DNA of 64,000 bases. Source: CAYRAV01 sp964422365 (GTDB lineage Bacteria; Bacillota; Clostridia; Lachnospirales; Lachnospiraceae). This document shows positions 51,567-60,955 of the stretch, piece after piece; position 1 is the stretch's first letter; each line of letters starts with the position of its first letter. Position numbers and translations under genes: made by a program. The stretch covers positions 1 through 64,000 of the forward strand of contig CAYRAV010000007.1 of the NCBI GenBank assembly GCA_964422365.1, in the 5' to 3' direction. Below the pieces are notes generated by a model. The model ran no database searches, was not told where the DNA came from, and was given only the letters and a program-made list of their open reading frames with translations.

Positions 51567-53246
51567 TTATTTTAAAGTTTCAGCTTCTTTTACAACTTTT
51601 TGAATTGCTTCTAAAGCATCTGCTGGTAATTTATCATAACCATCCTTTAATGTTTCTTTTGACTTAACGAATTCAGCTCTGTCATTCATTCTGGCAATTA
51701 ACTGTTCTACATAGGCTTTGTCATTTAAGTCAGGAACGAATCCATCCCATTCAAAGATTTCAATGTCAGAGAAAGGTCCCCAAGGTTTGAATGAAGCTTT
51801 TCCTTCTACAACTGCTTCAAGAACACCTAAAGTATCTTCCTTCTGCACTTTTTTACCCATGAAGTCACCTGTGTTGATGATGTAACAGTCTACATTTCTT
51901 TCAGAAACTAATTTTTTGAATTTTTCATAGTCCCCGCCAAGTGGGTAAGTTCTAAATGGGTTAGCATATGGCTCAACAACCAATGCATTAGGATCTACAC
52001 CAGCTGCTAATCTTTCTGCTGAAGATCTCTTAGTTGCCAAAGTAGCACCCATAACAGAAGCCAAAGAAGCACCTTTTAATTTAACGATTGGTGGAATTGT
52101 AGGATCCTTCATAATCCAGAAGATTGCATTAACAGGTTCATCAATCTTATCTACACGGTTTGGAGACCATAATTTAGATTTGATTGCACGTCCGTTACCG
52201 TTACGAATATCTTCTGTAACAAGAACAACTTTTCCTTCATCATCTAATGTAGCTGAACAGTTTTGTGCTGTTAATAAGAACTTGTTATCTTCACAGCCTG
52301 TTGGATAATCTGCTGTTTTATCAAAATAGGTTGGTTCCATAGCGATAGAAGAACCTGTTTCTGTATTAATAATGAAAGCATCATCATGAAGAACAGTTAC
52401 GTCATATTTTCCATCATGTTTTGCATGTGTTAATGTAGATTTACCTGATCCTGATAAACCGAATACAGATGCAACATATTTTTTGCCATCAGGTAAAACG
52501 TATCTTTTTTGACCACCATGGCAGGAAGCATATCCGTGGCGGTTAGCAATAGCCCATCCAATTGTCAATGTACCTTTTTTATGTTCTCCAAAGTATCTCA
52601 TGCCTAAGATGGCAGCACAGTTTGTAGCTGTGTTGAAGTATGCTAAGCATTTAGGATCGCAGATATCTGTCTGGTTTGTTCCTGTCCATTGAGGATCAGA
52701 GAAGATATAGATGTCTGGTTCGTCACCGATTGGCTGAGAGTTTTTGTACATTTTTACATATTCATCAGACATATACTGGAAGTTTAACATCCAGGAGTAC
52801 ATAATGTTTTCTTCACCTTCTGGAATTAATAAGTGTGCCTTTACCATAAACTCAGGATCAAGACCGATATAAACTTCTGCATGATACATTGTTTTCCATC
52901 TTGTGTCATAAACAGCATCCATAACGATCTTGTCTAATTTATCACAATCAACACCTGGTTCTCCTGCAATTCTTCTTGCAGCAGCGTAACGTCCAGTGAT
53001 AGAACCATCATTAAATAAAAGAACTTTTGCATCAGGTTCTAAACCAAATTCTTCTCCTCTGTAGACAGGCATATCAGTTACGACTGTTCCTGGAGAATTT
53101 TTAGCTAATTCATAAGCTTCCTTTAATGTGTTAATTTTAATTACGTTGTTTCCGTAGAAAGCTGCTTCTACGATAGAACGAGTTTTAGCAAACCCTGGTT
53201 TTCCTGGTCCGATTTCATCATGTTTGTAATAAGCTTTTGTTGCCAT
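51567..53246 (-). CDS. pckA: Phosphoenolpyruvate carboxykinase (ATP)
   Basis: 559 residues; AGGAGG before ATG. Kinase-1 motif GLSGSGKST at 263-271, kinase-2 VLHDDAFIIN, substrate-region SPNRVDKIDEPVNAIFWIMK-type stretch. Converts oxaloacetate and ATP to PEP, CO2 and ADP, or runs in reverse as the CO2-fixing anaplerotic step in anaerobes. Codon pattern is richer in common codons than neighbours, fitting high expression. The upstream 316 bp (53247-53562) has no gene and should hold the promoter. Confidence 0.95.
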   Translation of the reverse strand: MATKAYYKHDEIGPGKPGFAKTRSIVEAAFYGNNVIKINTLKEAYELAKNSPGTVVTDMPVYRGEEFGLEPDAKVLLFNDGSITGRYAAARRIAGEPGVDCDKLDKIVMDAVYDTRWKTMYHAEVYIGLDPEFMVKAHLLIPEGEENIMYSWMLNFQYMSDEYVKMYKNSQPIGDEPDIYIFSDPQWTGTNQTDICDPKCLAYFNTATNCAAILGMRYFGEHKKGTLTIGWAIANRHGYASCHGGQKRYVLPDGKKYVASVFGLSGSGKSTLTHAKHDGKYDVTVLHDDAFIINTETGSSIAMEPTYFDKTADYPTGCEDNKFLLTAQNCSATLDDEGKVVLVTEDIRNGNGRAIKSKLWSPNRVDKIDEPVNAIFWIMKDPTIPPIVKLKGASLASVMGATLATKRSSAERLAAGVDPNALVVEPYANPFRTYPLGGDYEKFKKLVSERNVDCYIINTGDFMGKKVQKEDTLGVLEAVVEGKASFKPWGPFSDIEIFEWDGFVPDLNDKAYVEQLIARMNDRAEFVKSKETLKDGYDKLPADALEAIQKVVKEAETLK

Positions 53247-53562
53247 AGATAGATTACCTCCTAAATATCTTGTATTTTTGTGCTATGCGCTTTTGCCGCA
53301 ACATCATTGAATGTGCATTACGCTGTACCAAATTGTATGCATAAATTATAGTATAAGGTACAATAGCATTCGTGCATTTTGGATTTTCCTCTTACCTGGA
53401 TGTATTTCTAAAAATAAGAAACACAAAATGGTATGGAAACCATCACTGATTTGTTTGTTGCAAAAGCAACCGCCAAATACTTTATACACTATGTTTTATT
53501 ATAGTTTTTCATGAAGAAAATGTCAATAAAAATCCTATAAAATCAACATTGAAATAGCAACA

Positions 53563-55350
53563 TTATTGTTCTGCAATCCAGTCATCCAAGTACTCATCTA
53601 ATACATAGAACTGACATGGTCCCATATCCAGTAAAAATTGATGGAAATTTTTCTGATTAAATTTATCACCAAGTTTCTTTTCTGCTTTTTCTCTTAGTTC
53701 CATGAATTCCAGATAGCCAATTGTATATTTTAAATAGTTGGCAGGTTCATCAACCATAGCCTGATGAATTTGCTGCATAACATTTTCATCTGTAATACCA
53801 AAGGTTTTTAAATATTCTTTGGTATCTTCTAAAGTCCAGCCCTTGTAATTCACACCAATATCAACTTTGGCATACATGCATAGACTGGCAACTGTATTTT
53901 TCATGCAGAATTCTGCAAGGTCACTGTTCAGACCAGAGATTCCATAAGAATACATTTCACAATAAGTTGCCCATCCTTCTGAATAACCGCTGAAATTTAG
54001 GAGAGCGCGAATCGGCTGGGGATTCTGCTGGTTAAAATAAACATTTTGATATAAATGCCCTGGGTATCCTTCATGGGCAATTGTCGTAAAAATAGTATTT
54101 TTATCATAATTGTCATTTTTATTGATATAGATATTATTTTCATCACATTTATCTAATGCAGGTGTAAGATAAAATGCAGGGCTTAAATGATCCCGTAAGG
54201 ACTTATGAACTTCTTTCATATTGCAATTTACCTTTTCTTTTAAATCAGGAAAGTCATCACATATCGCTTCCTGCAAATAGGATAGGATTTCTTCTGGTTC
54301 TGTTCTGGAAAATTTCATATCATAAAATTCATTTACTAAATCGGGATTTTTAGAAGATAAGGAAGTCATTTTTATCATACATCCTGCAATGGCAGTATCC
54401 AGGGCTTTTTCAAGATCATTGATAGACTTATTAGAGCCTGTTGAAGCTGCTACTAAATATTCATAATATTGTTTTCCTTTTTCATAATTACATAATCCAT
54501 TTTCATTAGTGTTAGTTCCTTTTAAATTTTCCAAACCTTTTATTAGTGTTTCATAAGCAGGGATAACATGGTTTATGATAGCATTTTTATTTTCTTTTTT
54601 AAAGCTGCTTTTTTCTTCATTTGTTAACCCTTCATAGTTGTCAATATGGTCATTGAAAATTTCAATGAGATAATTGCTATTAGGATTTTCAATAAAGTCT
54701 TTGCATTGGTCGATAATTTCATCAGCAGTTGTGTCACTCATAAACAGACCTGCTTCGGATTTTTCTTGTTCATAGGAGAGAATTTGGTCAAAATACCGTT
54801 CTAAATCTGTAAGAAGTTCGAGATATGTTTTAATATCTTCCTTTGTATAGAAATTATATTCTGCCAGTAAGACAGGAAGCTGTGCCTGTAAGCCGATGGT
54901 AGGACTCAATGCCTCTCCATACAGATAAATGTCTTTTGCGGACTGATCTAATTCTAATTCATCTTTTAATATGGTATAAGTCTGTTTCTGTGTCTGTGAA
55001 AGGGCATTAAAATCAAAATCATTCAGCCGTTTTAAATAATTTTCTGATAATGCATAGCCTTCTTTGACTGCGTCTGTACCATATTCTCCGAACGTGGCAG
55101 GTGCATCAGTAATGCCATAGTCCGCAGGATTTGCAAGAGTATAGTTAAGTGTGATACTATCCTGTTTTACTTCTGATATAAAAATCTCATTTAGAAAAGC
55201 ATCAAATTTCTCCTGAACTTCAGGGTTTTCTTTTGAGGTGTCTGTCCGTGAATTGGCAGTCTGTTTTCCTATATGGCAGGCACTGGCAGTAATCAGTACA
55301 AAAATCAGTAAAAGAGATAAAATGTGTTGTTTTAAATTGTTTCGTTTCAT
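53563..55350 (-). CDS. DUF885-family lipoprotein, metallopeptidase-like
   Basis: 595 residues. Signal peptide with lipobox TASAC (Cys25). The DUF885 fold is helical; the zinc site HEGYPGH is present in IAHEGYPGHLYQNVYF, followed by FSGYSEGWATYCEMYSYG that supplies the third ligand (Glu). Members resemble gluzincin peptidases. Second gene of an operon with the NodB-like gene, 13 bp apart. Likely acts outside the cell on peptides or cell-wall material. Confidence 0.87.
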   Translation of the reverse strand: MKRNNLKQHILSLLLIFVLITASACHIGKQTANSRTDTSKENPEVQEKFDAFLNEIFISEVKQDSITLNYTLANPADYGITDAPATFGEYGTDAVKEGYALSENYLKRLNDFDFNALSQTQKQTYTILKDELELDQSAKDIYLYGEALSPTIGLQAQLPVLLAEYNFYTKEDIKTYLELLTDLERYFDQILSYEQEKSEAGLFMSDTTADEIIDQCKDFIENPNSNYLIEIFNDHIDNYEGLTNEEKSSFKKENKNAIINHVIPAYETLIKGLENLKGTNTNENGLCNYEKGKQYYEYLVAASTGSNKSINDLEKALDTAIAGCMIKMTSLSSKNPDLVNEFYDMKFSRTEPEEILSYLQEAICDDFPDLKEKVNCNMKEVHKSLRDHLSPAFYLTPALDKCDENNIYINKNDNYDKNTIFTTIAHEGYPGHLYQNVYFNQQNPQPIRALLNFSGYSEGWATYCEMYSYGISGLNSDLAEFCMKNTVASLCMYAKVDIGVNYKGWTLEDTKEYLKTFGITDENVMQQIHQAMVDEPANYLKYTIGYLEFMELREKAEKKLGDKFNQKNFHQFLLDMGPCQFYVLDEYLDDWIAEQ

Positions 55351-55363
55351 AGGAAACTCCCTT

Positions 55364-56863
55364 CTATTTTATGTTGTAATACAAATTGCCGCTTTCAAGC
55401 TTGGCATTTTTATAAGCAGCAAGTTCGCTTACAGTTACAAGCTGATATCCTTTTTGAATCAATTTTGGTATTAGTTCTACAGCAGCATCTGCTGATGAAG
55501 CATGGATATCATGCATTAAAATGATATCTCCATCTTGTATATTATTCAATACTGTTGTCACAATACTTGATTTGTCTGTTACTTCCTGGTCCTGGGTATC
55601 AATAGACCATAAGATAAACGGGGTATTGATATTCTTTTCTACGGTGTGGTTGATACTGCCATAAGGCGGGCGAGTCAAAGAAGAAGCTTTTCCTATAAGC
55701 TGCTTGATGGCGTTTTCTGTTCTTAAAGCTTCCTGTTGGATATCAGAAGCGGAAAGTGATGTTAATTTTTTATGGTTATAAGTATGGGAAGCAATTTCAT
55801 TTCCGTTTTTGGAAGCTTTTCGTATGATGGATTTTGCACTTTCACCTGTTAACTTGGAGCCTAATACAAAGAAAGTGGCATGTGCATCAAATGTTTCAAG
55901 TGCATTTACAATTTTAGTAGTATATGCAGGTGCAGGTCCATCATTAAAGGTTAGAGCAGCCATTGGTTTTGTTGGATCAATGATTCGGACTTTAACGGTT
56001 TCAATAATTTTAGAACCATCTGTGGTAGCAGCAGTAAAGGTTACCGTTTTTCCGGTGCCGGCTTTTTTCGGATGTACAATTCCTTTTTGAGAAATGGAGG
56101 CATATGCATCATTACTGCTAGACCATGAAACTTTCTGGCAGGAAGCAGTATTTGGGATACAGGAAGCTTTTAGCATCAAGCGCTTTCCAAGAAATACGAA
56201 CTTCTTAGTGTTTGTAATTTTTAAACGTTGTACAGGTTGTTGTCCATAAATGGTATAACTGGCAGATTTAGTGTGAGTAGAACCATTCTTTTTATAATAA
56301 ACAACAGCAGTTACTACAACTGTTTTCCCTGCACCGCTTTTTTTTAGCATTACAGTACCATTAGAAGAAATTTTTGCATAAGAGGAATTGTTTATGCTCC
56401 ATTTAATGGAACTGTACTTGGCACCCTTCTCTTTTATTGTAATAGGATTATAAGTAGAATGTAATGGCCATAGCTTAATGGAATTTTGGGAAAAATATAC
56501 ATTTTTAATTGTTTTCCCAGGGGTTTTTTTAGCGGGTGCCGCAGTAATGGAAGCATTAGTAGCGGTTTTGCTGCTTGTAGCGGAAGGAATAGGAGTTGCA
56601 TCTGTATCATTGTTATCCATATTCTCATTATATGTGTTATTATCATATGGATTTTCATTGAATGTTATATCAGAAGGTGTGTCAGGATTATTTGAAATAT
56701 CAGTGTCTGTATTATTTTCTGATGCAGCATCATTGGTAATGTCCATTGCATGAATGATATTCTGCTGGTATAGATCTGTACTGCTGATCTGAGAAATACA
56801 AAGCAGGCAGACAAATAATAAAGCAAGAAATGTTTTTTGGTATATAGGTGGTTGATGTTTCAT
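55364..56863 (-). CDS. Polysaccharide deacetylase-like (NodB) protein with two Ig-like domains
   Basis: 499 residues. Signal peptide (to about 38), low-complexity Asn/Asp/Thr stretch (40-115), two Big-type domains (about 118-205 and 208-295), then NodB (300-490). NodB motifs: TFNDGP at 305-310, SHTYNH zinc ligands, RPPYG, IDTQDQ and ILMHD. The canonical TFDDGP catalytic-base Asp is Asn307, so activity is doubtful or altered; the metal-binding Asp308 and His pair are kept. Secreted to the cell wall. Confidence 0.85.
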   Translation of the reverse strand: MKHQPPIYQKTFLALLFVCLLCISQISSTDLYQQNIIHAMDITNDAASENNTDTDISNNPDTPSDITFNENPYDNNTYNENMDNNDTDATPIPSATSSKTATNASITAAPAKKTPGKTIKNVYFSQNSIKLWPLHSTYNPITIKEKGAKYSSIKWSINNSSYAKISSNGTVMLKKSGAGKTVVVTAVVYYKKNGSTHTKSASYTIYGQQPVQRLKITNTKKFVFLGKRLMLKASCIPNTASCQKVSWSSSNDAYASISQKGIVHPKKAGTGKTVTFTAATTDGSKIIETVKVRIIDPTKPMAALTFNDGPAPAYTTKIVNALETFDAHATFFVLGSKLTGESAKSIIRKASKNGNEIASHTYNHKKLTSLSASDIQQEALRTENAIKQLIGKASSLTRPPYGSINHTVEKNINTPFILWSIDTQDQEVTDKSSIVTTVLNNIQDGDIILMHDIHASSADAAVELIPKLIQKGYQLVTVSELAAYKNAKLESGNLYYNIK

Positions 56864-57064
56864 AAAGTTCTCTCCTCTAACATATCAATTTTTTGTTTCA
56901 TATATGCTCTAAAAGTTATCATTCTGCCATATTGCTTAGAATTTGCCAGAATATACTTTTATATGGTCAAACAATAATCGTAAAAAGGGTAAAAAATCCA
57001 TTTATTTCTATATTAGCTTTTGGCAGAAAGTTTGTCAATGTAAGAATTCTTAAGATTTTGAAAT

Positions 57065-57208
57065 GTACGAACCGTTCAGCCATGCAGAAACAATTGGGCA
57101 ATATGCACACAGGAGTTTGTCCGACGTGAATAATTTGCCAGCCAAGCTGTAAATTGGGGAATAATGTATGTTGTGGGAAAATATGAATGGCATGGCTTGA
57201 CTGTTATG
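57065..57208. mobile_element. Family-2 repeat copy, 144 bp
   Basis: Left end GTACGAACCGTTCAGCCATG; right end GGCATGGCTTGACTGTTATG. Shares CCAGCCAA.CTGTAAAT and GGGAATAAT interior strings with the copy at 59827. The rest of 56864-57326 has no gene. Confidence 0.65.
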
Positions 57209-57259
57209 AAATGTAACAGATTGAGGCTGGAGAGGTATTTATCAGGGTAAAGCAGAATT

Positions 57260-57311
57260 AAAAAGAACCTTTGCAGCATAATTATTATGTTATGTGCAGA
57301 AGTTCTTTTTT
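57260..57311 (-). terminator. Intrinsic terminator
   Basis: AAAAGAACC..TTTGCA pairs with TGCAGAA.GTTCTTTT. The minus-strand copy runs into TTTTTAATT, terminating the XRE gene. Confidence 0.7.
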
Positions 57312-57326
57312 GTAAGATTTTGTTCG

Positions 57327-57668
57327 TTATTCGTCTAATTGCAGCAACTTGTCAATCGCTGGCTGCATTTCTGTGTTTTTTCGATACTGTAGAATTAAAT
57401 TTTTTTCTTTTTCACTTAAAATAAGATTAGTATTAGCTGATGTTTTTTGGTAGCCGAAAGTTTCTAATATGTTTTCAATGTGGTAGAGCTCGCATAAAAA
57501 CATTAAAGTGTCAGCATCCGGCTGGGTGTGTCCGCTTTCCCATCCATAAATGGTTTTTGGTGCTGCATCATTGTGATGTTCTTTTAAAATATCAGAAACT
57601 TCATTCACAGACAGCTGATTTAGTTTTCTATAATACTTTAACATAGCAGCAATATTTGGATTCTTCAT
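57327..57668 (-). CDS. XRE-family HTH regulator divergent from the defence-type operon
   Basis: 113 residues from ATG 57668; a GTG at 57680 is an alternative. HTH at about 5-60: MLKYYRKLNQLSVNEVSDIL then KTIYGWESGHTQPDADTLMF. C-terminal helix contains EKEKNLILQYRKNTEMQPAI. Divergent from the 57839-64000 operon with only 170 bp between, so it probably represses or times that operon. Confidence 0.82.
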   Translation of the reverse strand: MKNPNIAAMLKYYRKLNQLSVNEVSDILKEHHNDAAPKTIYGWESGHTQPDADTLMFLCELYHIENILETFGYQKTSANTNLILSEKEKNLILQYRKNTEMQPAIDKLLQLDE

Positions 57669-57689
57669 TTTTGTACTCACCTCATGTTT

Positions 57690-57790
57690 ATAGTATCTAT
57701 AGTTTTTTCATTTGTCAATTCTTCTGAAAGTAAATTCTTTTCATAATTAAGAAACTAAAAGTTGACTTTCTTTCAAAACAAGAATAAAAT
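57690..57790. promoter_or_regulatory. Divergent promoters of the XRE gene and defence-type operon
   Basis: Minus strand: TTGACA (57713-57718), 17 nt, TACTAT (57690-57695). Plus strand: TTGACT (57762-57767), 17 nt, TAAAAT (57785-57790). GAAAGT and ACTTTC half-sites lie between them. Confidence 0.75.
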
Positions 57791-57838
57791 AGAGTAAATG
57801 TGATAAATTTCTTGTATTTGAAGAAAGAAGGTAAAAAA

Positions 57839-58036
57839 ATGAAAATGAAAAACAGGCTAATTGAATATATGGAAACTTGTGAAATTTCATTTGACAGCCT
57901 TTCAGAAATTTTAAATATAGATAGAAATAAGTTTGAAAAAAACAGCAGACAGGACTGGAGTGCAGAGGAGTTATTAGAGATATGCACTTATTTACAGATT
58001 GATCCTCAAAGATTTTATGAGAAACAGCTAAGTTAA
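57839..58036 (+). CDS. Small HTH-like protein
   Basis: 65 residues from ATG 57839 (AAGAAGG upstream). NRLIEYMETCEISFDSLSEI then LNIDRNKFEKN and a C-terminal helical part ending RFYEKQLS give a short HTH-type helical pattern. First gene of the operon, 45 bp before the PAPS reductase-like gene. May be a co-regulator. Confidence 0.6.
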   Translation: MKMKNRLIEYMETCEISFDSLSEILNIDRNKFEKNSRQDWSAEELLEICTYLQIDPQRFYEKQLS

Positions 58037-58081
58037 GAGAGAAGCAGCCAATTATTGCTTGCGGGAAGGGCAGGAAAATTT

Positions 58082-59824
58082 ATGATAAGGTATCGTTGTG
58101 AAAAAGATAATATAGAAGTAAATACAAGTGTGTGTCCTCATTGCGGGCAGAGAGCATTTCCTGTTCAATCAGAACTATATTGGTGCAGCAGTTGTAACAT
58201 ACCCACCTATGAAAAAGAATGTCCCCTCTGCCATAATGAAGGAAAGCGTGTATCAGCTGATCTTCGTCCTGTTTTCCCAGAGGAAAGAATATTGCTGGAA
58301 ACTATTTCAGAACAGGAAGAATATACAAATCAAGTAATTGATTTGAAGGATAAATCTGTTTGGAATGGTGCAGGAAGTATCTATTATGCCAACGGAAAAA
58401 GGCTGGGAATACAGATGGGAAAATTAAAAGGACTGAATATAGGCAAGATACGGTTACAGTATGAAAAGAAGGTAGAACAGCAGCTGGAAGAATATAAGAA
58501 AACGTTTGAAAAAGAACAGGAAAAATTCGTAAAAGCAAATGAAGGGCATTTTTATCGGATAGAGCAGGAAGCAATGGAATATATCAGGGAGATTGCTGAA
58601 AAATACAGTATAGGTGATATGATGGTGTCTTTTTCGGGAGGAAAGGATTCTACAGTGGTGGCGGATTTGGTTACAAGGACAATTGGGGATGGGAATAAAA
58701 AGGTTCTGCATATTTTTGGAGATACTACATTGGAGTTTCCAAGTACGTATGCCTATGTGGAGCGGTACAAAAAAGAACATCCAAAGATACCAGTTGTGTC
58801 TTCAAGAAATAAGGAAAAAGATTTTGGGGAATTGTGCCGGTTAGTAGGGCCTCCAAGCCGGGTAATGCGGTGGTGCTGTACAATTTTTAAGACAGGTGCC
58901 ATTACAAGAAAAATCGAGAAACTATTTCGGAATAAAAGGCATATTATTACATTTTATGGAGTCCGCAGGAGTGAGTCCGCCAACAGAAGTAAATACAGTA
59001 AAGAAACAGAAAGTCCCAAAATTGCAAAGCAGACAGTAGTTTCCCCAATTATTGACTGGTTTGATTTTGATGTGTGGCTGTATATCCTATCAAGAAAGGT
59101 AGATTTTAATGATGCCTACAGAATAGGGTATGCGAGAGTTGGATGCTGGTGTTGTCCTAATAATAGTATATGGTCAGAATTTTTGTCTAAGCTGCATATG
59201 CCGGAACAGTATCAGGTTTTTCGGGATATATTGCTCTCTTTTGCAGTACAGATTGGAAAGCCGGATGCGGAAGAGTATGTGGATAGCGGCAACTGGAAAG
59301 CAAGGCAGGGAGGAAACGGGGTGGAGATGGCACAGAGATCGGTGGTATCATTTACTCCTTGTGTTACAGAGGAAAATACCTTTCATTATGAACTGCAAAG
59401 ACCAATTGAGAAAGAATTTTATGGATTGTTTCAACCCTTTGGAAAACTGGACTTTGAAATGGGGAATGTAAGATTGGGGGAAGTATATGTACTGAATGAA
59501 AAAGAGGAAATTGTTTTAAAGCTGCAGGGAAGAATAGGAAGCAAAAAGCTCAAAGTCAGCATTTATAAGAATAATATTGCAGGTGCAAGGAACTTAAAAG
59601 GGGCAGAAGAAAAAATAAAGTGTCAGTTGACAAAGTACCAGATGTGTATGGGATGCCTTGCCTGTGAAGGAGTATGCAGACAGGATGCCATTACAATTCG
59701 GGAAAAAGATAGAAGGATTTTCTATCAGATATCAGATCAGAAATGTGTCAGATGTGGGAAGTGTGTAGGACATTTTGTAGGAGGATGTTATATGAGAAAG
59801 GTGCTGGCTATTAGAAGAACATAA
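58082..59824 (+). CDS. PAPS reductase/PP-loop family protein with Zn ribbon and ferredoxin domain
   Basis: 580 residues from ATG 58082 (AGGAAAATTT upstream). N-terminal zinc-ribbon Cys pairs CPHC, CSSC, CPLC (to about 60). PP-loop MVSFSGGKDSTVVADL near 180-195, then FGDTTLEFPSTY. Cys motifs RWCCTIFKT and GCWCCPN suggest an Fe-S cluster. The C-terminus has two ferredoxin-like clusters (CMGCLACEGVC; CVRCGKCV). Such enzymes activate sulfur or nucleobases with ATP. Beside DUF4007 and a large ATPase this resembles defence or DNA-modification modules rather than sulfate assimilation. Confidence 0.85.
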   Translation: MIRYRCEKDNIEVNTSVCPHCGQRAFPVQSELYWCSSCNIPTYEKECPLCHNEGKRVSADLRPVFPEERILLETISEQEEYTNQVIDLKDKSVWNGAGSIYYANGKRLGIQMGKLKGLNIGKIRLQYEKKVEQQLEEYKKTFEKEQEKFVKANEGHFYRIEQEAMEYIREIAEKYSIGDMMVSFSGGKDSTVVADLVTRTIGDGNKKVLHIFGDTTLEFPSTYAYVERYKKEHPKIPVVSSRNKEKDFGELCRLVGPPSRVMRWCCTIFKTGAITRKIEKLFRNKRHIITFYGVRRSESANRSKYSKETESPKIAKQTVVSPIIDWFDFDVWLYILSRKVDFNDAYRIGYARVGCWCCPNNSIWSEFLSKLHMPEQYQVFRDILLSFAVQIGKPDAEEYVDSGNWKARQGGNGVEMAQRSVVSFTPCVTEENTFHYELQRPIEKEFYGLFQPFGKLDFEMGNVRLGEVYVLNEKEEIVLKLQGRIGSKKLKVSIYKNNIAGARNLKGAEEKIKCQLTKYQMCMGCLACEGVCRQDAITIREKDRRIFYQISDQKCVRCGKCVGHFVGGCYMRKVLAIRRT

Positions 59825-59826
59825 GG

Positions 59827-59978
59827 GTAACCGTTTAGCCATGCATGAATCATTTACCAGCCAAACTGTAAATTTAGGGGGAATAATTTACATTCTGGAA
59901 AATGATACCCATTCGGCATATCGTAATAAATGTGCTTTGTGCTAAAAATAAGGTATGAATGGTATGGATAACTGTTAC
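59827..59978. mobile_element. Family-2 repeat copy, 152 bp
   Basis: Left end GTAACCGTTTAGCCATGC, starting 3 nt after the preceding stop codon; right end GGTATGGATAACTGTTAC. Sits inside the defence-type operon. Confidence 0.68.
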
Positions 59979-60048
59979 ATATGAAATGGAGACAGTTGCT
60001 AAACAGATTGTTTTAGAAAGAAGAGAGTGTGTAAAATAGGAGAACGAT

Positions 60049-60909
60049 ATGGATAAAAAGAAATTGAAATTAAAAGGGCATGAGACATTTGTAATACGGG
60101 AAGGATGGCTGTCTAAGGGAATGAGAGCTGTGACAGAGAATCCAAAAGTATTTTCAGAAATGCATGGTGCAGATGCTTTGGGAGTTGGTACGAATATGGC
60201 GAAGGCGATAAGGTACTGGATGAAGGCAGCAGGACTTACAGTGGAACAGAATGGGCAGGGAGCACATTTGTCTGAGTTTGGAAATATTGTATATCAATAT
60301 GATCCTTATATAGAAGAAGATTTTACTTTGTGGTGTGTACATATTAACCTGGCAGAAAATGAGAAACTTGCTACAGTCTGGTACTTATTTTTTCAGTATT
60401 GCGAATTAGAGGAGTTTACAAAGGAAGAGTTTGAAAAAATGATGATAGAAGAAGTGTATCGATACAAAGGAGATTATGATTTCAGCAGGCGTTCTCTAGC
60501 AGATGACTGTAAGGTGCTGTTAAAGATGTACAGCAGGGAAAAGTTAGAGGAGTCTGACCCGGAAGATAAGAAAATCTGTCCTTTGTCTAAACTTGGACTT
60601 TTGCGAAAGAATGAAATGTATTTTAAAAGAATACAGCCGGATTTTAACCGTTTTCCGGAAGAAGTATTGTTGTATTTTTTGCAGGGGGTGTGGGAAGAAG
60701 AGGATGCCATTAGTATGGAGAAACTATATTATGATCATCATGGTGCTGCAAAGATATTAGGGCTTGGCATGAGCGGATACCAGGAATATTTAGACGGTTT
60801 GGCACAGAAAGGATATATTGATATTAACCGTACAGCGGGACTGGATATGATTTATAAAAGGACAGAGATGACGAGAGTACAAGCAGCAAAAAAATATTAT
60901 GGAGGATAA
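60049..60909 (+). CDS. DUF4007-family protein
   Basis: 286 residues; AGGAGAACG before ATG. N-terminal GHETFVIREGWLSKGMRAVT and the central KICPLSKLGLLRK are what I associate with DUF4007. The C-terminal region (MSGYQEYLDGLAQKGYIDIN) looks like a winged helix. DUF4007 proteins recur next to PAPS reductase-like enzymes and large P-loop ATPases in phosphorothioation- or BREX-related islands; the molecular role is not known to me. Confidence 0.8.
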   Translation: MDKKKLKLKGHETFVIREGWLSKGMRAVTENPKVFSEMHGADALGVGTNMAKAIRYWMKAAGLTVEQNGQGAHLSEFGNIVYQYDPYIEEDFTLWCVHINLAENEKLATVWYLFFQYCELEEFTKEEFEKMMIEEVYRYKGDYDFSRRSLADDCKVLLKMYSREKLEESDPEDKKICPLSKLGLLRKNEMYFKRIQPDFNRFPEEVLLYFLQGVWEEEDAISMEKLYYDHHGAAKILGLGMSGYQEYLDGLAQKGYIDINRTAGLDMIYKRTEMTRVQAAKKYYGG

Positions 60910-60955
60910 ATGCCGATCAGCAGTGTAGTAATATACTGGTAAGGCTAATAGACAT

